From NCBI RefSeq assembly GCF_001667375.1, contig NZ_LZIN01000005.1:1-64000 (forward strand): a DNA stretch of 64,000 bases, read 5' to 3'. The notes beneath the pieces were generated by a model. The model was given only the letters and a program-made list of their open reading frames with translations, searched no databases and was not told the origin of the DNA. The stretch comes from Mycolicibacter sinensis. Its GTDB lineage: Bacteria > Actinomycetota > Actinomycetes > Mycobacteriales > Mycobacteriaceae. Position 1 is the first letter of the stretch; each line of letters begins with the position of its first letter. Both the position numbers and the translations under genes were made by a program. Shown one piece after another: positions 21,634 through 31,129 of the stretch.

Positions 21634-23070
21634 GTGGATACCAAAGGCCAGTCCGGCAGCGGTGCACACACTTACCGCAACACATGGGCACGCGACGAAA
21701 TCCGGGTCTCGGACCCGAAAGCCATGCGACGCTCGATTGCCGGCACTGCTGTCGGCAACTTCATGGAGTGGTACGACTTCGGCATCTACGGCTTCCTCGC
21801 CACCACGCTCGCGCAAGTCTTCTACCCCGGCGACAGCTCCAGCGCGGTGGGCCTGATCGCCACGTTCGGCACCCTGGCCGCGGCCTTCGCGGTGCGGCCG
21901 TTCGGCGGGATATTCTTCGGCGCACTCGGTGACCGCATCGGCCGCAAAAAGGTCCTGATCATGACCGTCTCGCTGATGGCGGTCGGCACCACGATCACGG
22001 GACTGCTGCCGTCCTACGAAGCGATCGGGATCTGGGCTCCGGTCCTGCTGATCCTCACCAAGCTCATGCAGGGCTTCTCCACCGGCGGCGAGTACGTCGG
22101 CGCGATGACTTACGTCAGCGAACACGCCCCGGACCGCACCCGCGGCGCGCTGACCGGATATCTGCCGTTGGGCACCCTGGGCGGCTACATCACCGGCGCC
22201 GGCGTGGTCACCCTGATCCAATCCCAACTGCCGGTGTCCGACATGCTGCACTGGGGCTGGCGAGTCCCCTTCCTGCTGGGCGTGCCGCTGGCCCTCATCA
22301 CGCTGTTCATGCGGCTGCGCATCGATGAATCACCGGCCTTTGAAGAGCTAGGAAACGCCGATGCGGACAACTCGGTGGCCAGCGAAACCGGGTGGCAGCA
22401 GTTCCGGCAGACCGTCGTGGGACAGCGCAGCGGACTGCTGATCTGCATGGGCCTGGTGCTGGCCGAGAACGTCACCAACTACATGCTCACCGGATACCTG
22501 CCGACGTATTTCAAGCAGGTCGGCGGTATCAGCGGCAGCCGCGGGCTCACGATGATCGTGGTGGCGCTGCTGCTGATGTTGGTCGTCGTGATGCCGCTGG
22601 CCAGATTGTCCGACCGCATCGGCCGCAAGCCGCTGCTGTGGACCGGCAGCAGCCTGCTGATCTTCGGCTCCGTTCCGGCGTTCCTGCTGATCCGCCACGG
22701 CGGCAACTATCCGATCCGGCTGCTCGGTGTGCTGCTCATCGGGCTGATGCTGGTGTGCTTCAACAGCACCACGCCGTCGACGCTGCCCGCGCTGTTCCCC
22801 ACCCAGGTGCGCTTTTTCGCGGTGGCCATCGGATTCAACATCTCGGTCTCGACGTTCGGTGGCACCACTCCCCTGATCGCCGAGACGCTGGTGTCGGGAA
22901 CCGGCAACGTGATGGTGCCGGCCTTCATCCTGATGGCCGCGGGCGTCGTGGGCGCGATCACGCTGTGGTTCACGCCCGAGACGGCCGGAAAGGTCCTGCC
23001 CGGCTCGGGGCCGTCGGTGGCCACCGAACAAGAAGCCGACGCGATCGCCGAGGCCGGGCTACCCGATTGA
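21634..23070 (+). CDS. MFS transporter, metabolite:H+ symporter type
   Basis: About 478 residues with 12 predicted membrane helices, similar to the MHS family (ProP, ShiA, KgtP), which import osmolytes, organic acids or shikimate with protons. The family N-terminal motif VGNFMEWYDFGIYGFLA and the loop 2-3 motif GALGDRIGRKKVL are clear, with a second copy RLSDRIGRKPLL after helix 7. Substrate cannot be assigned. The start is uncertain: GTG 21634 is used (possibly leaderless), TTG 21625 is upstream, and ATG 21724 would give a minimal protein starting just before helix 1. It is divergent from the LppX-type lipoprotein and convergent with the CopD-CtaG gene. Confidence 0.85.
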   Translation: MDTKGQSGSGAHTYRNTWARDEIRVSDPKAMRRSIAGTAVGNFMEWYDFGIYGFLATTLAQVFYPGDSSSAVGLIATFGTLAAAFAVRPFGGIFFGALGDRIGRKKVLIMTVSLMAVGTTITGLLPSYEAIGIWAPVLLILTKLMQGFSTGGEYVGAMTYVSEHAPDRTRGALTGYLPLGTLGGYITGAGVVTLIQSQLPVSDMLHWGWRVPFLLGVPLALITLFMRLRIDESPAFEELGNADADNSVASETGWQQFRQTVVGQRSGLLICMGLVLAENVTNYMLTGYLPTYFKQVGGISGSRGLTMIVVALLLMLVVVMPLARLSDRIGRKPLLWTGSSLLIFGSVPAFLLIRHGGNYPIRLLGVLLIGLMLVCFNSTTPSTLPALFPTQVRFFAVAIGFNISVSTFGGTTPLIAETLVSGTGNVMVPAFILMAAGVVGAITLWFTPETAGKVLPGSGPSVATEQEADAIAEAGLPD

Positions 23071-23074
23071 CGGC

Positions 23075-25084
23075 TCAGCGCTGCCCGAGCGCGTCACGGC
23101 GGGCCGCCTCGGCCAGCATCGCGTTGTAGGCGGCCAGCTCGGCGTCCTCGTCCCGGTCCGCGGAGCGGTCGAGCCGCTTGGCGGTCCGGGCGTCACTGCG
23201 ATGCCACTGCACCAGCAACGCGATCATCACCAGCACCAAGGGCAGTTCGCCTCCCGCCCAGGTGATGCCGCCGCCCAGATGCTGATCTCCGGCCAGGTCG
23301 GCGTGCCAGGGCAGCCGCAGGCCGGCGTAAAACCACTCGCCCAGCACCTTGTGCATGCCCATCAGGAACACCCCGAAGAAGCCGTGCAGCGGCAGCGAGG
23401 CGAACACCACCGCCAGCTTGGCCAGCGGTGAGATCGGCCGCGGGGTGGGATCCACGCCAATCACCACCCAATAGAAGAGGTAACCGCTGAGCAAAAAGTG
23501 CACGTTCATCGCGACGTGTCCCGCATGGCTACCGACGATCGAGTCGAAAATGGTGGAGAAGTACAGCCCATAGAAGCCGGCGACGAAGATCACCGCCGCG
23601 ACGATCGGGTTGGTGAGAACCCGTGAGACCCGGCTGTGCAGCGCCGCCAGCAGCCATTCCCGCGGGCCGGGCGGCTCGCCGCGACCGGCGGCCGGCAGCG
23701 CCCGCAGGGCCAGCGTGGTCGGCCCGCCCAGCACCAGCAGGATCGGCACCAGCATCGACAGCATCATGTGGACGACCATGTGCATGCTGAACATCGCCGG
23801 CATGTAGCGCCCGGTTCCCGACGAGGTGGCGATCAGCAGGGTGGCACAGCCCAGCAGCCAGGCGGTGGTGCGGCCGGCCGGCCAGGCGTCGCCGCGGCGG
23901 CGCAGTCGCAGCACCCCGGCCAGGTAGACGGCCGCCAGCACCAACGCGGCGGTGCCGAAGATCACGTCGAACCGCCAGTCGAACAGGATGCGCGCCACGG
24001 TGGGCGGGCCGGCGAGGTCGTAGCCGATCTTCACCATCGGGATCGACGGGTTGAGCACCGGCGGCGGGGGCGGCGGGGTGCGGCCCAGGCCAACCGCGAT
24101 ACCGAACGTGACCGCGAAGATGACGGCTTCGATCAGGGCCAGCCGGATCAGCGGTCCCCGCGCATCCGGTTCGGTCTGCAGCGCCGCTATTCCGCGGCGC
24201 CGCTGGCCCCAGCCGAGAACTCCGAGGGCGCACAGCGCGACGAACTTGGCCAGCACCAAGCGGCCGTAGTCGGTGGTCAGCACATCGGAGGGGGCCAGCC
24301 GCACCAGCGCGTTGAGCACCCCGGACACGCCCATGGCCACAAAGCACCACAGCGCCACGGCCGAGAACCGCCGCGCCGCCAGATCGGCGTGTTCCCCGCC
24401 GCGCAGCGCGTGGACCAGCAGGGCGAGCAGACCGCCGGCCCACAGCCCCGCGGCGACCAGATGGATCAGCAGACTGTTGGTGGCCAGGTCATGGGATCCG
24501 CCGGCCGCCGAATGCCCGGTCAAACCCAACGGGACCAACGTCAGCAACGATCCGGCCAGCAGCGCCGGCGTCCAGGACCAGCGCAACACCGGCAGGCTCG
24601 CCAGGGTCAGCGCCGCGGCCAGCAGCGCGGTCCAGCGCCACGCGGATGCGGTGTTGACCAGGCCGGCCAACGACCACGTCCGCACCGGGTCGAGAAGCTC
24701 AGACAGCGGGTGGCCGGAGACATCGGAGATGGTCAGCGGAACCAGCAGCGCCGCACACACCGCCCAGGTTCCCAGCGCTTTGGTGCCCAGCCGCAGCGCA
24801 CGGTAACCGGCGGCGTCGAGCACGCCGCTGGATTGCGGGGGCACCAGAAAGGCGGCGAGCAGAAACGAACCCACCGCCAGCACCGCGGCGATCTCGCCGG
24901 CGGCCCGCACGAACGGCAGCCCCAGCGTGGTCACCGGGCCGGGGTCGGGCAGGCCGGTCGCGGTCAGCGCGTCGGCCAACGCCAGCGCGGCGATCCCGCC
25001 GGCGGTGCAGCCGGCCAGGATCGCCACCCCGGCCAGCACCGGCAGGTACCGGGCCGAGCGGGCGCGGGTCGGAATCGCCGTCAT
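23075..25084 (-). CDS. CopD-CtaG fusion membrane protein
   Basis: A 669-residue polytopic membrane protein. The N-terminal half is a CopD-like copper-resistance domain (SLLIHLVAAGLWAGGLLALL, FSAVALWCFVAMGVSGVLNA), and the C-terminal half is a CtaG/Caa3_CtaG cytochrome oxidase assembly domain (FSMHMVVHMMLSMLVPILLV, NVHFLLSGYLFYWVVIGVDP, LPLHGFFGVFLMGMHKVLG). The His/Met-rich helices are likely copper ligands. The role is copper delivery to aa3 oxidase or copper homeostasis. Rv0102 of M. tuberculosis has the same architecture but lies elsewhere, so location here is notable next to other respiratory genes. The ATG at 25084 follows GGGGG. Confidence 0.88.
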   Translation of the reverse strand: MTAIPTRARSARYLPVLAGVAILAGCTAGGIAALALADALTATGLPDPGPVTTLGLPFVRAAGEIAAVLAVGSFLLAAFLVPPQSSGVLDAAGYRALRLGTKALGTWAVCAALLVPLTISDVSGHPLSELLDPVRTWSLAGLVNTASAWRWTALLAAALTLASLPVLRWSWTPALLAGSLLTLVPLGLTGHSAAGGSHDLATNSLLIHLVAAGLWAGGLLALLVHALRGGEHADLAARRFSAVALWCFVAMGVSGVLNALVRLAPSDVLTTDYGRLVLAKFVALCALGVLGWGQRRRGIAALQTEPDARGPLIRLALIEAVIFAVTFGIAVGLGRTPPPPPPVLNPSIPMVKIGYDLAGPPTVARILFDWRFDVIFGTAALVLAAVYLAGVLRLRRRGDAWPAGRTTAWLLGCATLLIATSSGTGRYMPAMFSMHMVVHMMLSMLVPILLVLGGPTTLALRALPAAGRGEPPGPREWLLAALHSRVSRVLTNPIVAAVIFVAGFYGLYFSTIFDSIVGSHAGHVAMNVHFLLSGYLFYWVVIGVDPTPRPISPLAKLAVVFASLPLHGFFGVFLMGMHKVLGEWFYAGLRLPWHADLAGDQHLGGGITWAGGELPLVLVMIALLVQWHRSDARTAKRLDRSADRDEDAELAAYNAMLAEAARRDALGQR

Positions 25085-25138
25085 GGCCCCCAGCGTATGG
25101 CGTACGCCGGGCTCACCACGTAGCGAGGCGCTGCCGGG

Positions 25139-27502
25139 CTACCGGCCGCCGCGCGCCCGCCGGAGTCGCCGTGCCTCGGCATCTCGGGCGAAGAACTCCC
25201 GGCGGGCGATTCGGGCGATGTGGTCGGAGTCCTTCAGGATGCGTCGCAATTCGCCACGGAACGCCCTGCGGCGGTCCGCCAGATCCGGGGCGTCCTGCAG
25301 CAGTTGCTGATCGGCGACCACCTGCCGCGCGGTGGCGAACAGCAGGGTGGACACCGACTCGCTGCTGCGGATCCGCCCCTGGGCCACGTATTGGCGACCC
25401 ACACCCAGCGCCAGCTGGGTCAGCTCCTTCTCGCCGATGTCGGCCGGCGCATCGCAGAGGACGTCGGCGACGATCTCGTACGCCTCGAAGAACACCCGCA
25501 ACATGACGTCGGACATCACCGGCTTCTTCTCCGACAAGATCCCGTCGATCTCGGCGCCGCCGGCGGCGACGCGGGCCTCCCAATCGGTGAACCAGGACAT
25601 CTCCTCGGCGATGTTCTCGCGGAACGCCGCCGAGTCGGCGAAGTAGAAGTCGAACTTGAGCAGATCGCGCAGCCGCATCGCCTGGTCCCAGAACGCGTCG
25701 AGCCGGTCGCCTTCACCGCGGCCGGCATGGGCCAGGGCCAGCTCGACGATCGAGGTCTCCAGGAAGGCGTGGATCACCGAGTTGCGGTAGAACGAGGCGG
25801 CGTGTTCGTCCTCGGGGGCGATCCGCCACACCGACTCACGCCCGCCGTCGACCCGAGTGACCGGATGCGCGTTGGATAGCGCATCCACTGCCGCTCGCAC
25901 CCCATCCCGGGTTCGCAGCCGCAGCGCACTGGTGGAGATCGGGGTCTGCTTGCGTTCCAGGTAGTCCAGCCCCTCCTGCAGCGAATGGTGGATCTGCTCC
26001 AAGGTCAACGCCAGCCCGTGCGTGGTCAGCAGCAGCGCGGACACCAGCCCGGTCGCGCTGATCGGGGTGACGCGCTGAATGCGCCACGCCACTTCGATGG
26101 CCATCTTCTGCATCGCCAGTCGCTTGGCGTCCGGGTCGCTGGCCGCGGGCCCGTCGCGTGAACCGAGGTACTGACGCATCGAGACCGCCTCGGGGAAACG
26201 CACGTAGATCTTGCCGTAGTTGCGTTCGCCCTGGGCCTTGATGAACCGGTACAGCCAGCCGACTCCCTCCGGCGTCTTCTCTCCGCCGCGGGCATAGGCG
26301 GCATATTCGGCCGTCTCGTGCAGCTGGTCGAAGCTGATCGAAACGCCCTGCAGCAGAACATCTTCGGTGCGGCCATCCAGGTAAGCGTCCGCGACGTAGG
26401 TCATCAGCCCCAGCTTGGGGGGCAGCATCTTGCCGGCGCGTGAGCGGGTGCCCTCGATGGACCAGCTCAGGTTGAACCGCTTCTCCATCACGTAGCCGAC
26501 GTACTCCTTGAGCACGTACTTGTACAGCGGGTTGTTGCCGATGCTGCGCCGGATGAAGATGACCCCGGAGCGGCGCAGCAACGGTCCCATCAGGCCGAAC
26601 GACAGATTGATTCCGGCGAACACGTGCACCGGCGGCAGGCGGTTCTCCTGCATGGCCACCGGCATTACCGCACCGTCGATGTAGGACCGGTGCGAGAACA
26701 GCAGCACCGCGGGATGGTTCTCCAGCGCGGTACGCAGCGCGGCGACCTGGTACTCGTCGTAGTCGATGTCGGGGTCGAAGCCGCGGCTGAGCAAGCGGGT
26801 CAATACGCCGACCAGGTCGACCGAAACCCGACTCCAGCCGGTGGACAGCTCATCGAGCATCTTGCCGGCCTCGTCGAGTGTGGCACCCGGAATGGCCTTC
26901 AGCCCGTCACGAAATCGGGTGGACGCCAGGATCTCCGGCTTCACCAGCCGCGGCGACTTGTACTGCGGACCCAGAATCCGGTACTCGGCGCGCTCCAGCG
27001 CCAGCACCGCTCGGCGGGTGACGAAATGCGCGAAGTCCCGCGGATTCTCGCCGACGGTGTTCGCACTCCACTGCGCGCGCAATTCGGCGACGCTGGCCGG
27101 CTCACCGGCCACCACCCGGGCCAGCGACGGTTCGGTGCCTACGATGCGCCGCTGTTGACGTTCATTGGGCTGGTAAGGATTCCGGCCGGGTAGCAGCGCG
27201 ATGACCCGGGACAGCGCCGAGGCCTCGGCACGTGGCATCCAGAACACCCGAACCGGCAGGACCGAGCGCTGTTCGTCGCGTTCGAGTTGCCCCACCAGCC
27301 GGGCCATGACCGAGGGCGGCCGGTCCGGCGAGATCTGCATCAGTTCGGTGCGGTCGCCGGGTTGCGTCTGGCGATACCGGTCCAGCCACTCCTTGACCAG
27401 ATCGGCCTCCACCGGCGTCGACACGAACGCCAGCACCAGCGTGTCGCCGGTGTCGTTGGACCCAGAGGTGTCAGCGGAGTCGGTGGCCGGTGATGTCGTC
27501 AC
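25139..27502 (-). CDS. plsB2: Glycerol-3-phosphate 1-O-acyltransferase
   Basis: A 787-residue acyltransferase that puts the first acyl chain on glycerol-3-phosphate, opening phospholipid and triacylglycerol synthesis at the membrane. The catalytic HX4D motif is FSHRSYIDG near residue 270; the later motifs GIFIRR-like (VIFIRRSIG) and EGTRSRAGK follow. Length is close to the 789 residues of Rv2482c. The GTG at 27502 overlaps the stop of plsC by four bases (GTGA). It is the last gene of a tightly coupled three-gene lipid operon. Confidence 0.95.
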   Translation of the reverse strand: MTTSPATDSADTSGSNDTGDTLVLAFVSTPVEADLVKEWLDRYRQTQPGDRTELMQISPDRPPSVMARLVGQLERDEQRSVLPVRVFWMPRAEASALSRVIALLPGRNPYQPNERQQRRIVGTEPSLARVVAGEPASVAELRAQWSANTVGENPRDFAHFVTRRAVLALERAEYRILGPQYKSPRLVKPEILASTRFRDGLKAIPGATLDEAGKMLDELSTGWSRVSVDLVGVLTRLLSRGFDPDIDYDEYQVAALRTALENHPAVLLFSHRSYIDGAVMPVAMQENRLPPVHVFAGINLSFGLMGPLLRRSGVIFIRRSIGNNPLYKYVLKEYVGYVMEKRFNLSWSIEGTRSRAGKMLPPKLGLMTYVADAYLDGRTEDVLLQGVSISFDQLHETAEYAAYARGGEKTPEGVGWLYRFIKAQGERNYGKIYVRFPEAVSMRQYLGSRDGPAASDPDAKRLAMQKMAIEVAWRIQRVTPISATGLVSALLLTTHGLALTLEQIHHSLQEGLDYLERKQTPISTSALRLRTRDGVRAAVDALSNAHPVTRVDGGRESVWRIAPEDEHAASFYRNSVIHAFLETSIVELALAHAGRGEGDRLDAFWDQAMRLRDLLKFDFYFADSAAFRENIAEEMSWFTDWEARVAAGGAEIDGILSEKKPVMSDVMLRVFFEAYEIVADVLCDAPADIGEKELTQLALGVGRQYVAQGRIRSSESVSTLLFATARQVVADQQLLQDAPDLADRRRAFRGELRRILKDSDHIARIARREFFARDAEARRLRRARGGR

Positions 27503-29124
27503 TGCCTGCCTTTCGGGCCGGCGTTCTTTTTGGCCGGAGCCTTCTTGGCCGGGGCCTTTCTGGCTGGGGCTTTCTTGGCGGGGGTCTTCTTGGCCGGGGC
27601 CTTCTTGGCGGCGGCCTTCTTGGCTGCCTTCTTCTTGACCGGCTTGAGGTCCGGCAACTCGTCGACCGGCCAGTCAGCCAGCGTGTCCAGGTAGAGCTGA
27701 CGAACCTGCGCGATCCGATCGGCCAGATTGTCGACCGTCCAATCGTCGACCGGGATCGCCGGGAATACCGCGACATCGACGGTGCCGGGGTTGGCGCTCA
27801 TCGAGTCTCGGGCGGCGACCACTTCGGCGTTGCGGATCACGATCGGCACGATCGGGATCCCGGCGGCCATCGCGATCCGGAACGGCCCCTTCTTGAACGG
27901 CCCCACCCCGGTGGTATCGACCCGAGTGCCCTCCGGGGCGATCACCACCGACAGTCCCCGCTTGGCGCGCTCTTCGACCTGGTGCAGGGATTCCACCGCC
28001 GAGGCCGCGTCGTCCCGGTCGATGAACACCATCTCGGTGAGCTTGCCCAGCGGCCCGGCGATCGGGTCGCGCTCCAACTCCCGCTTGCCGACGCTGATCC
28101 AGTTGTCGCGCACCAGCGATGCGGTGATCACCGGGTCGACTTGGTTGCGGTGGTTGAAGATGAACACCGCGGGCCGGGTTGCGGTGAGGTTCTCTTTGCC
28201 GATCACGTTGAGCCGCACGCCATTCAGGGTCAGCAGCAGGTGCGGGAAGTACGCGGTGAAGAAATTGACGCCGCGGCGCCGGCTGCCGCTGAGCAGTCCC
28301 AGCCCGATCGCCCCCGCGCCGACGGGCACCATCGACCCCAGACCGGCCAGGTTGCGCAGCTGGCCCACCACACCGCTGCCGCGGCTGCTGAACCGCAGGA
28401 TGGGCCAGCCTCGCTTGCGCGCGACCGAGGCCATCTTGCCCTCGGGGTTGGTCGGGCGCGGGTTGCCGACCAGATGCATCAGTGCAACGTCCTCATCGCC
28501 GTCGGCGTAGAAGTAGCTGTCCTGCAGGTCGATGTCGTGCTCAGCGGCGAACTTCTGCACGGCGGCGGCCTTCCCGGACCCCCACAGGATCGGTTCGGCC
28601 ACCGCTCCGGTGAGTACGCCGTTTTCGTCGGTGACGAACGCGTTGGTGAGCGTGTTGGTGATGCCCAGGAACCGGGCGACCGGCTCGGCCTGAATGGTCA
28701 GCGCCGACGAGCTCAGCACCACGGTGTGCCCGCGCGCCTGGTGGGCCCGCACCAGTTCGCGCATCTCCGGGTAGATCCGCTTGGCGATCTTCTGGACGAA
28801 CATCCGCTCGCCGATCTCGTCGAGATCAGTGATCGAGCGGCCCTGCAGCGCCGACGACGCCTTGGTGATGAGCTGTTCGAATTCGATGCGGCCGAGTTGG
28901 TGGTTGAGCCCGGCCTGGATCATCCCGAACAGCTCCAGCAGGCCCATGTCGCGGCTGCGGACTCGCTCCCGGGTCAGGATGACGGCGGTGAAGCCGGCGA
29001 CGAGGGTGCCGTCCAGGTCGAAGAAGGCGCCGATCTTGGGTCCGGGCGGGCTGGCGGCGATCTCGGCCACCGAACCGGGCAGCCGCATGTCCCGCGGTGG
29101 TGGCGTCTTGGTGTCATCGCTCAT
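27499..29124 (-). CDS. plsC: Bifunctional HAD phosphatase / 1-acylglycerol-3-phosphate acyltransferase
   Basis: A 541-residue fusion. Residues ~30-270 form a HAD-IB hydrolase with nucleophile motif [11 protein letters not shown] and motif [13 protein letters not shown]; residues ~300-500 form the acyltransferase, with HX4D in [10 protein letters not shown] near residue 325 and IAPEGTR. The fusion matches Rv2483c. It would make phosphatidic acid and perhaps dephosphorylate a lipid phosphate. The C-terminus is a 45-residue tail of PAKKA-type repeats, Lys/Ala/Pro only, resembling the HupB or histone-H1 tail. ATG 29124 overlaps the upstream stop (ATGA); the frame open to 29277 lies inside the WS/DGAT gene. 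Confidence 0.94.
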   Translation of the reverse strand: MSDDTKTPPPRDMRLPGSVAEIAASPPGPKIGAFFDLDGTLVAGFTAVILTRERVRSRDMGLLELFGMIQAGLNHQLGRIEFEQLITKASSALQGRSITDLDEIGERMFVQKIAKRIYPEMRELVRAHQARGHTVVLSSSALTIQAEPVARFLGITNTLTNAFVTDENGVLTGAVAEPILWGSGKAAAVQKFAAEHDIDLQDSYFYADGDEDVALMHLVGNPRPTNPEGKMASVARKRGWPILRFSSRGSGVVGQLRNLAGLGSMVPVGAGAIGLGLLSGSRRRGVNFFTAYFPHLLLTLNGVRLNVIGKENLTATRPAVFIFNHRNQVDPVITASLVRDNWISVGKRELERDPIAGPLGKLTEMVFIDRDDAASAVESLHQVEERAKRGLSVVIAPEGTRVDTTGVGPFKKGPFRIAMAAGIPIVPIVIRNAEVVAARDSMSANPGTVDVAVFPAIPVDDWTVDNLADRIAQVRQLYLDTLADWPVDELPDLKPVKKKAAKKAAAKKAPAKKTPAKKAPARKAPAKKAPAKKNAGPKGRQ

Positions 29125-30569
29125 GACTGGCCACCCGGATCGAATGATGCCGGCACGCAGTGCGGCGACGGGTCGCCGGCGAGCGCCAGCACTTCGTCGA
29201 AACCCTCGACCAAGCAGCGGGTGAACAGCTTCTCGTCGCGGACCGCGGCCCGGTCGTAGCGGACCGTGATGGAGCATTCACCGCCGCGCGAGATCAGCAC
29301 CACCATCATCGCCACCCCGGGCAGCGGCCCGATCCCGTAGTGCCGCAACACTTTGGCTCCGGCGATATAGGTATCGCCGGGATAGAACGCCACGTTGCTG
29401 GCTTGCACGTCCGCCGCGACCACCGACTCGGTCATCTTCTCCAGCACCGGGGACGGGAACACACTCAACAGTGGCGCGATGGAGCCGATCACGTCCATCG
29501 CGGGTTCTTCGCGCCGCTGGGTCATCTGCGAGCGGATCCGCATCATCCGTTCCACCGGGTCGGCGACGCCGACCGGAGCGGCCAGGTTCACCCCGGTGAA
29601 CCGGTTACCGCCGGCCGGATCGGCCTCGGCCCGCAGATTCACCGGGATCGCCATCGGCAACGTGGCGATCGGCACTCCCAGCGCCCGGTGATAGCGCCCC
29701 AACGCCCCCGACAGCGCGGCCAGGTAGGCGTCGTTGATCGACCCGCCGCCGGCCTTGGCTGCCCGGTGCAGATCCGACAGCCGGATGTCGAGCGCCTGGG
29801 TGCGACTGGCCAGGCTGCGCCGACGCAGCAGCGGCGAGGGCTGGGCCGCCTGGCTCATCACCCGCGCACCGGAGCGGGCATAGCCGATTACCCCGGACAC
29901 CGCGGACAGCGGATCACGCACCGTGCGGGTCGCCATCGACAGGATCCCGACCAGCGCGTCGCGGGTGCCGCCGAGCACCGCAGCCGGCAGGTGGTTGATG
30001 CCGTCGCGCATCAGGTCGTTTGATGACAGGTCCTGCGGGACCGGTTGCGGCGGCATCGCCCGAGCGGGCGGGTCGCGTTCCAGGTCGTAGATCTGACCGA
30101 ACATCGCGGCGCCGCCCACGCCGTCGGTGACCGCGTGGCTCAGATGCAGCAGGGTGGCGGCCCGCTCGCCTTCCAGCCCTTCCACCAAGGTCGCCGCCCA
30201 CAGCGGGCGCTGAATGTCCAGCGGTGATTGCAGGCTCACCTCGGCCAGGTCGAACACCTGGCGCAGCCCCCCGGGCTCGGGAACCCGAAGCCGCCGGACG
30301 TGGAAGTCCAGATTGAAATCGGGGTCCACCACCCAGCGCGGCGCGGCCGTGGGCAGCGTCGGCACCACCACCTTCTGGCGCAGCCGAAGCACCCGCCGGG
30401 AGACGTTCTCGAACAGGCCGCGGAAGCGCTCCCAGTCCGGGGTGGTGTCGAGCAGTTCCAGGCCCATGATCCCCGAACGGGTGCGGGGATTCGCCTCGCC
30501 GCGGTGCAATAGATAGTCGACGGCGCCGAGTTCGGTCGGCAGACCCGCGGCGTCGACCAGGTCACCCAC
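29121..30569 (-). CDS. Wax ester synthase/diacylglycerol acyltransferase family (Rv2484c)
   Basis: About 482 residues of the WS/DGAT (Tgs) family, which esterifies diacylglycerol or fatty alcohol with acyl-CoA for storage lipids. The catalytic HHxxxDG region reads HLSHAVTDGVGG: the second His, Asp and Gly are kept but the first His is Ser. The C-terminal family motifs NVAFYPGDTYIAGA and GIGPLPGVAMMVVLISRGGEC are intact. The GTG at 30569 has GGGAG six bases upstream; TTG 30575 is the alternative. It is the first gene of the operon with plsC and plsB2, so it probably completes triacylglycerol synthesis or serves a related ester. Confidence 0.9.
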   Translation of the reverse strand: MGDLVDAAGLPTELGAVDYLLHRGEANPRTRSGIMGLELLDTTPDWERFRGLFENVSRRVLRLRQKVVVPTLPTAAPRWVVDPDFNLDFHVRRLRVPEPGGLRQVFDLAEVSLQSPLDIQRPLWAATLVEGLEGERAATLLHLSHAVTDGVGGAAMFGQIYDLERDPPARAMPPQPVPQDLSSNDLMRDGINHLPAAVLGGTRDALVGILSMATRTVRDPLSAVSGVIGYARSGARVMSQAAQPSPLLRRRSLASRTQALDIRLSDLHRAAKAGGGSINDAYLAALSGALGRYHRALGVPIATLPMAIPVNLRAEADPAGGNRFTGVNLAAPVGVADPVERMMRIRSQMTQRREEPAMDVIGSIAPLLSVFPSPVLEKMTESVVAADVQASNVAFYPGDTYIAGAKVLRHYGIGPLPGVAMMVVLISRGGECSITVRYDRAAVRDEKLFTRCLVEGFDEVLALAGDPSPHCVPASFDPGGQS

Positions 30570-30841
30570 GTGCAACTCCCGCGGGCTCGCGGGCCGGGCC
30601 GTCCCGGTGCACCAATGCTGCGACCACCACGTTCCTCTCCTGGCTCCCAGTCTTCACGAGCACCATTCAACGCTAATTGGTTGGCTATGGCGACGGGTGT
30701 CGATTCCGCAGATCGGGGCCATGGGCCGCAAAACGAAATACTCTGCTGGCCGGGTGAATTGGAAACCGCCGATCCACCCGGCCCGCGATATCGTTCGGTC
30801 GCCGCCGACCCGGCGTCACCAGCCGATAAACTGGGCGCACT

Positions 30842-30915
30842 GCCTCCGTAGCTCAGGTGGATAGAGCACATGACTTCTAATCTTGTGGTCGCTGGTTCGA
30901 GTCCAGCCGGGGGCG
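30842..30915 (+). tRNA. tRNA-Arg (anticodon TCT)
   Basis: A 74-nt cloverleaf: acceptor GCCTCCG/CGGGGGC (one G-T pair), D-arm GCTC/GAGC, anticodon loop CTTCTAA with anticodon TCT, T-stem GCTGG/CCAGC. The anticodon stem CATGA/TCTTG carries a T-T mismatch at its central pair. A TAAACT -10-like box lies about 10 bases upstream (near 30827). It occupies the end of a 272-base gap after the WS/DGAT start, in which I see no other gene. Confidence 0.93.
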
Positions 30916-31008
30916 CAGGCAGCCGAGGCGATGCGCAAGGGCGCTCTGGCGCGTGACATTGTGTCGCAGACCGGCAAAGATACCGGAGAAACCGGGAAAG
31001 GTAGGCCA

Positions 31009-31098
31009 ATGAGCCACGAACGTACGATCATCCTCTACACCGCCTTCATGATCGCGCTGGTGGTGGCGTCCGCCGTGATCATCGCCTGGGTCGCCTGA
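31009..31098 (+). CDS. Single-helix membrane microprotein, 29 residues
   Basis: A 29-residue frame, [20 protein letters not shown] then SAVIIAWVA, made almost wholly of one hydrophobic helix after a charged MSHER head. A ribosome-binding site GGGAAAGG lies about nine bases before the ATG. It begins 94 bases after tRNA-Arg and ends 31 bases before echA14 on the same strand. The composition (head with positive charge, 23 hydrophobic residues, no frame-shifted neighbour) resembles small regulatory membrane proteins. It is supported by its start signal and composition only; no family is recognised. Confidence 0.6.
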   Translation: MSHERTIILYTAFMIALVVASAVIIAWVA

Positions 31099-31129
31099 CC
31101 GATTCACCCGTCGAATACCGTCATCCGCG

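Noticed and set aside
20695..22251. 518-residue minus-strand reading for the lipoprotein
   Set aside because: Extension overlaps the MFS gene; the signal peptide and lipobox fix the start near 21558.
30883..31098. 71-residue frame starting inside tRNA-Arg
   Set aside because: Its first 42 codons lie partly in the tRNA; only the 29-residue part after the ATG at 31009 has a ribosome-binding site.
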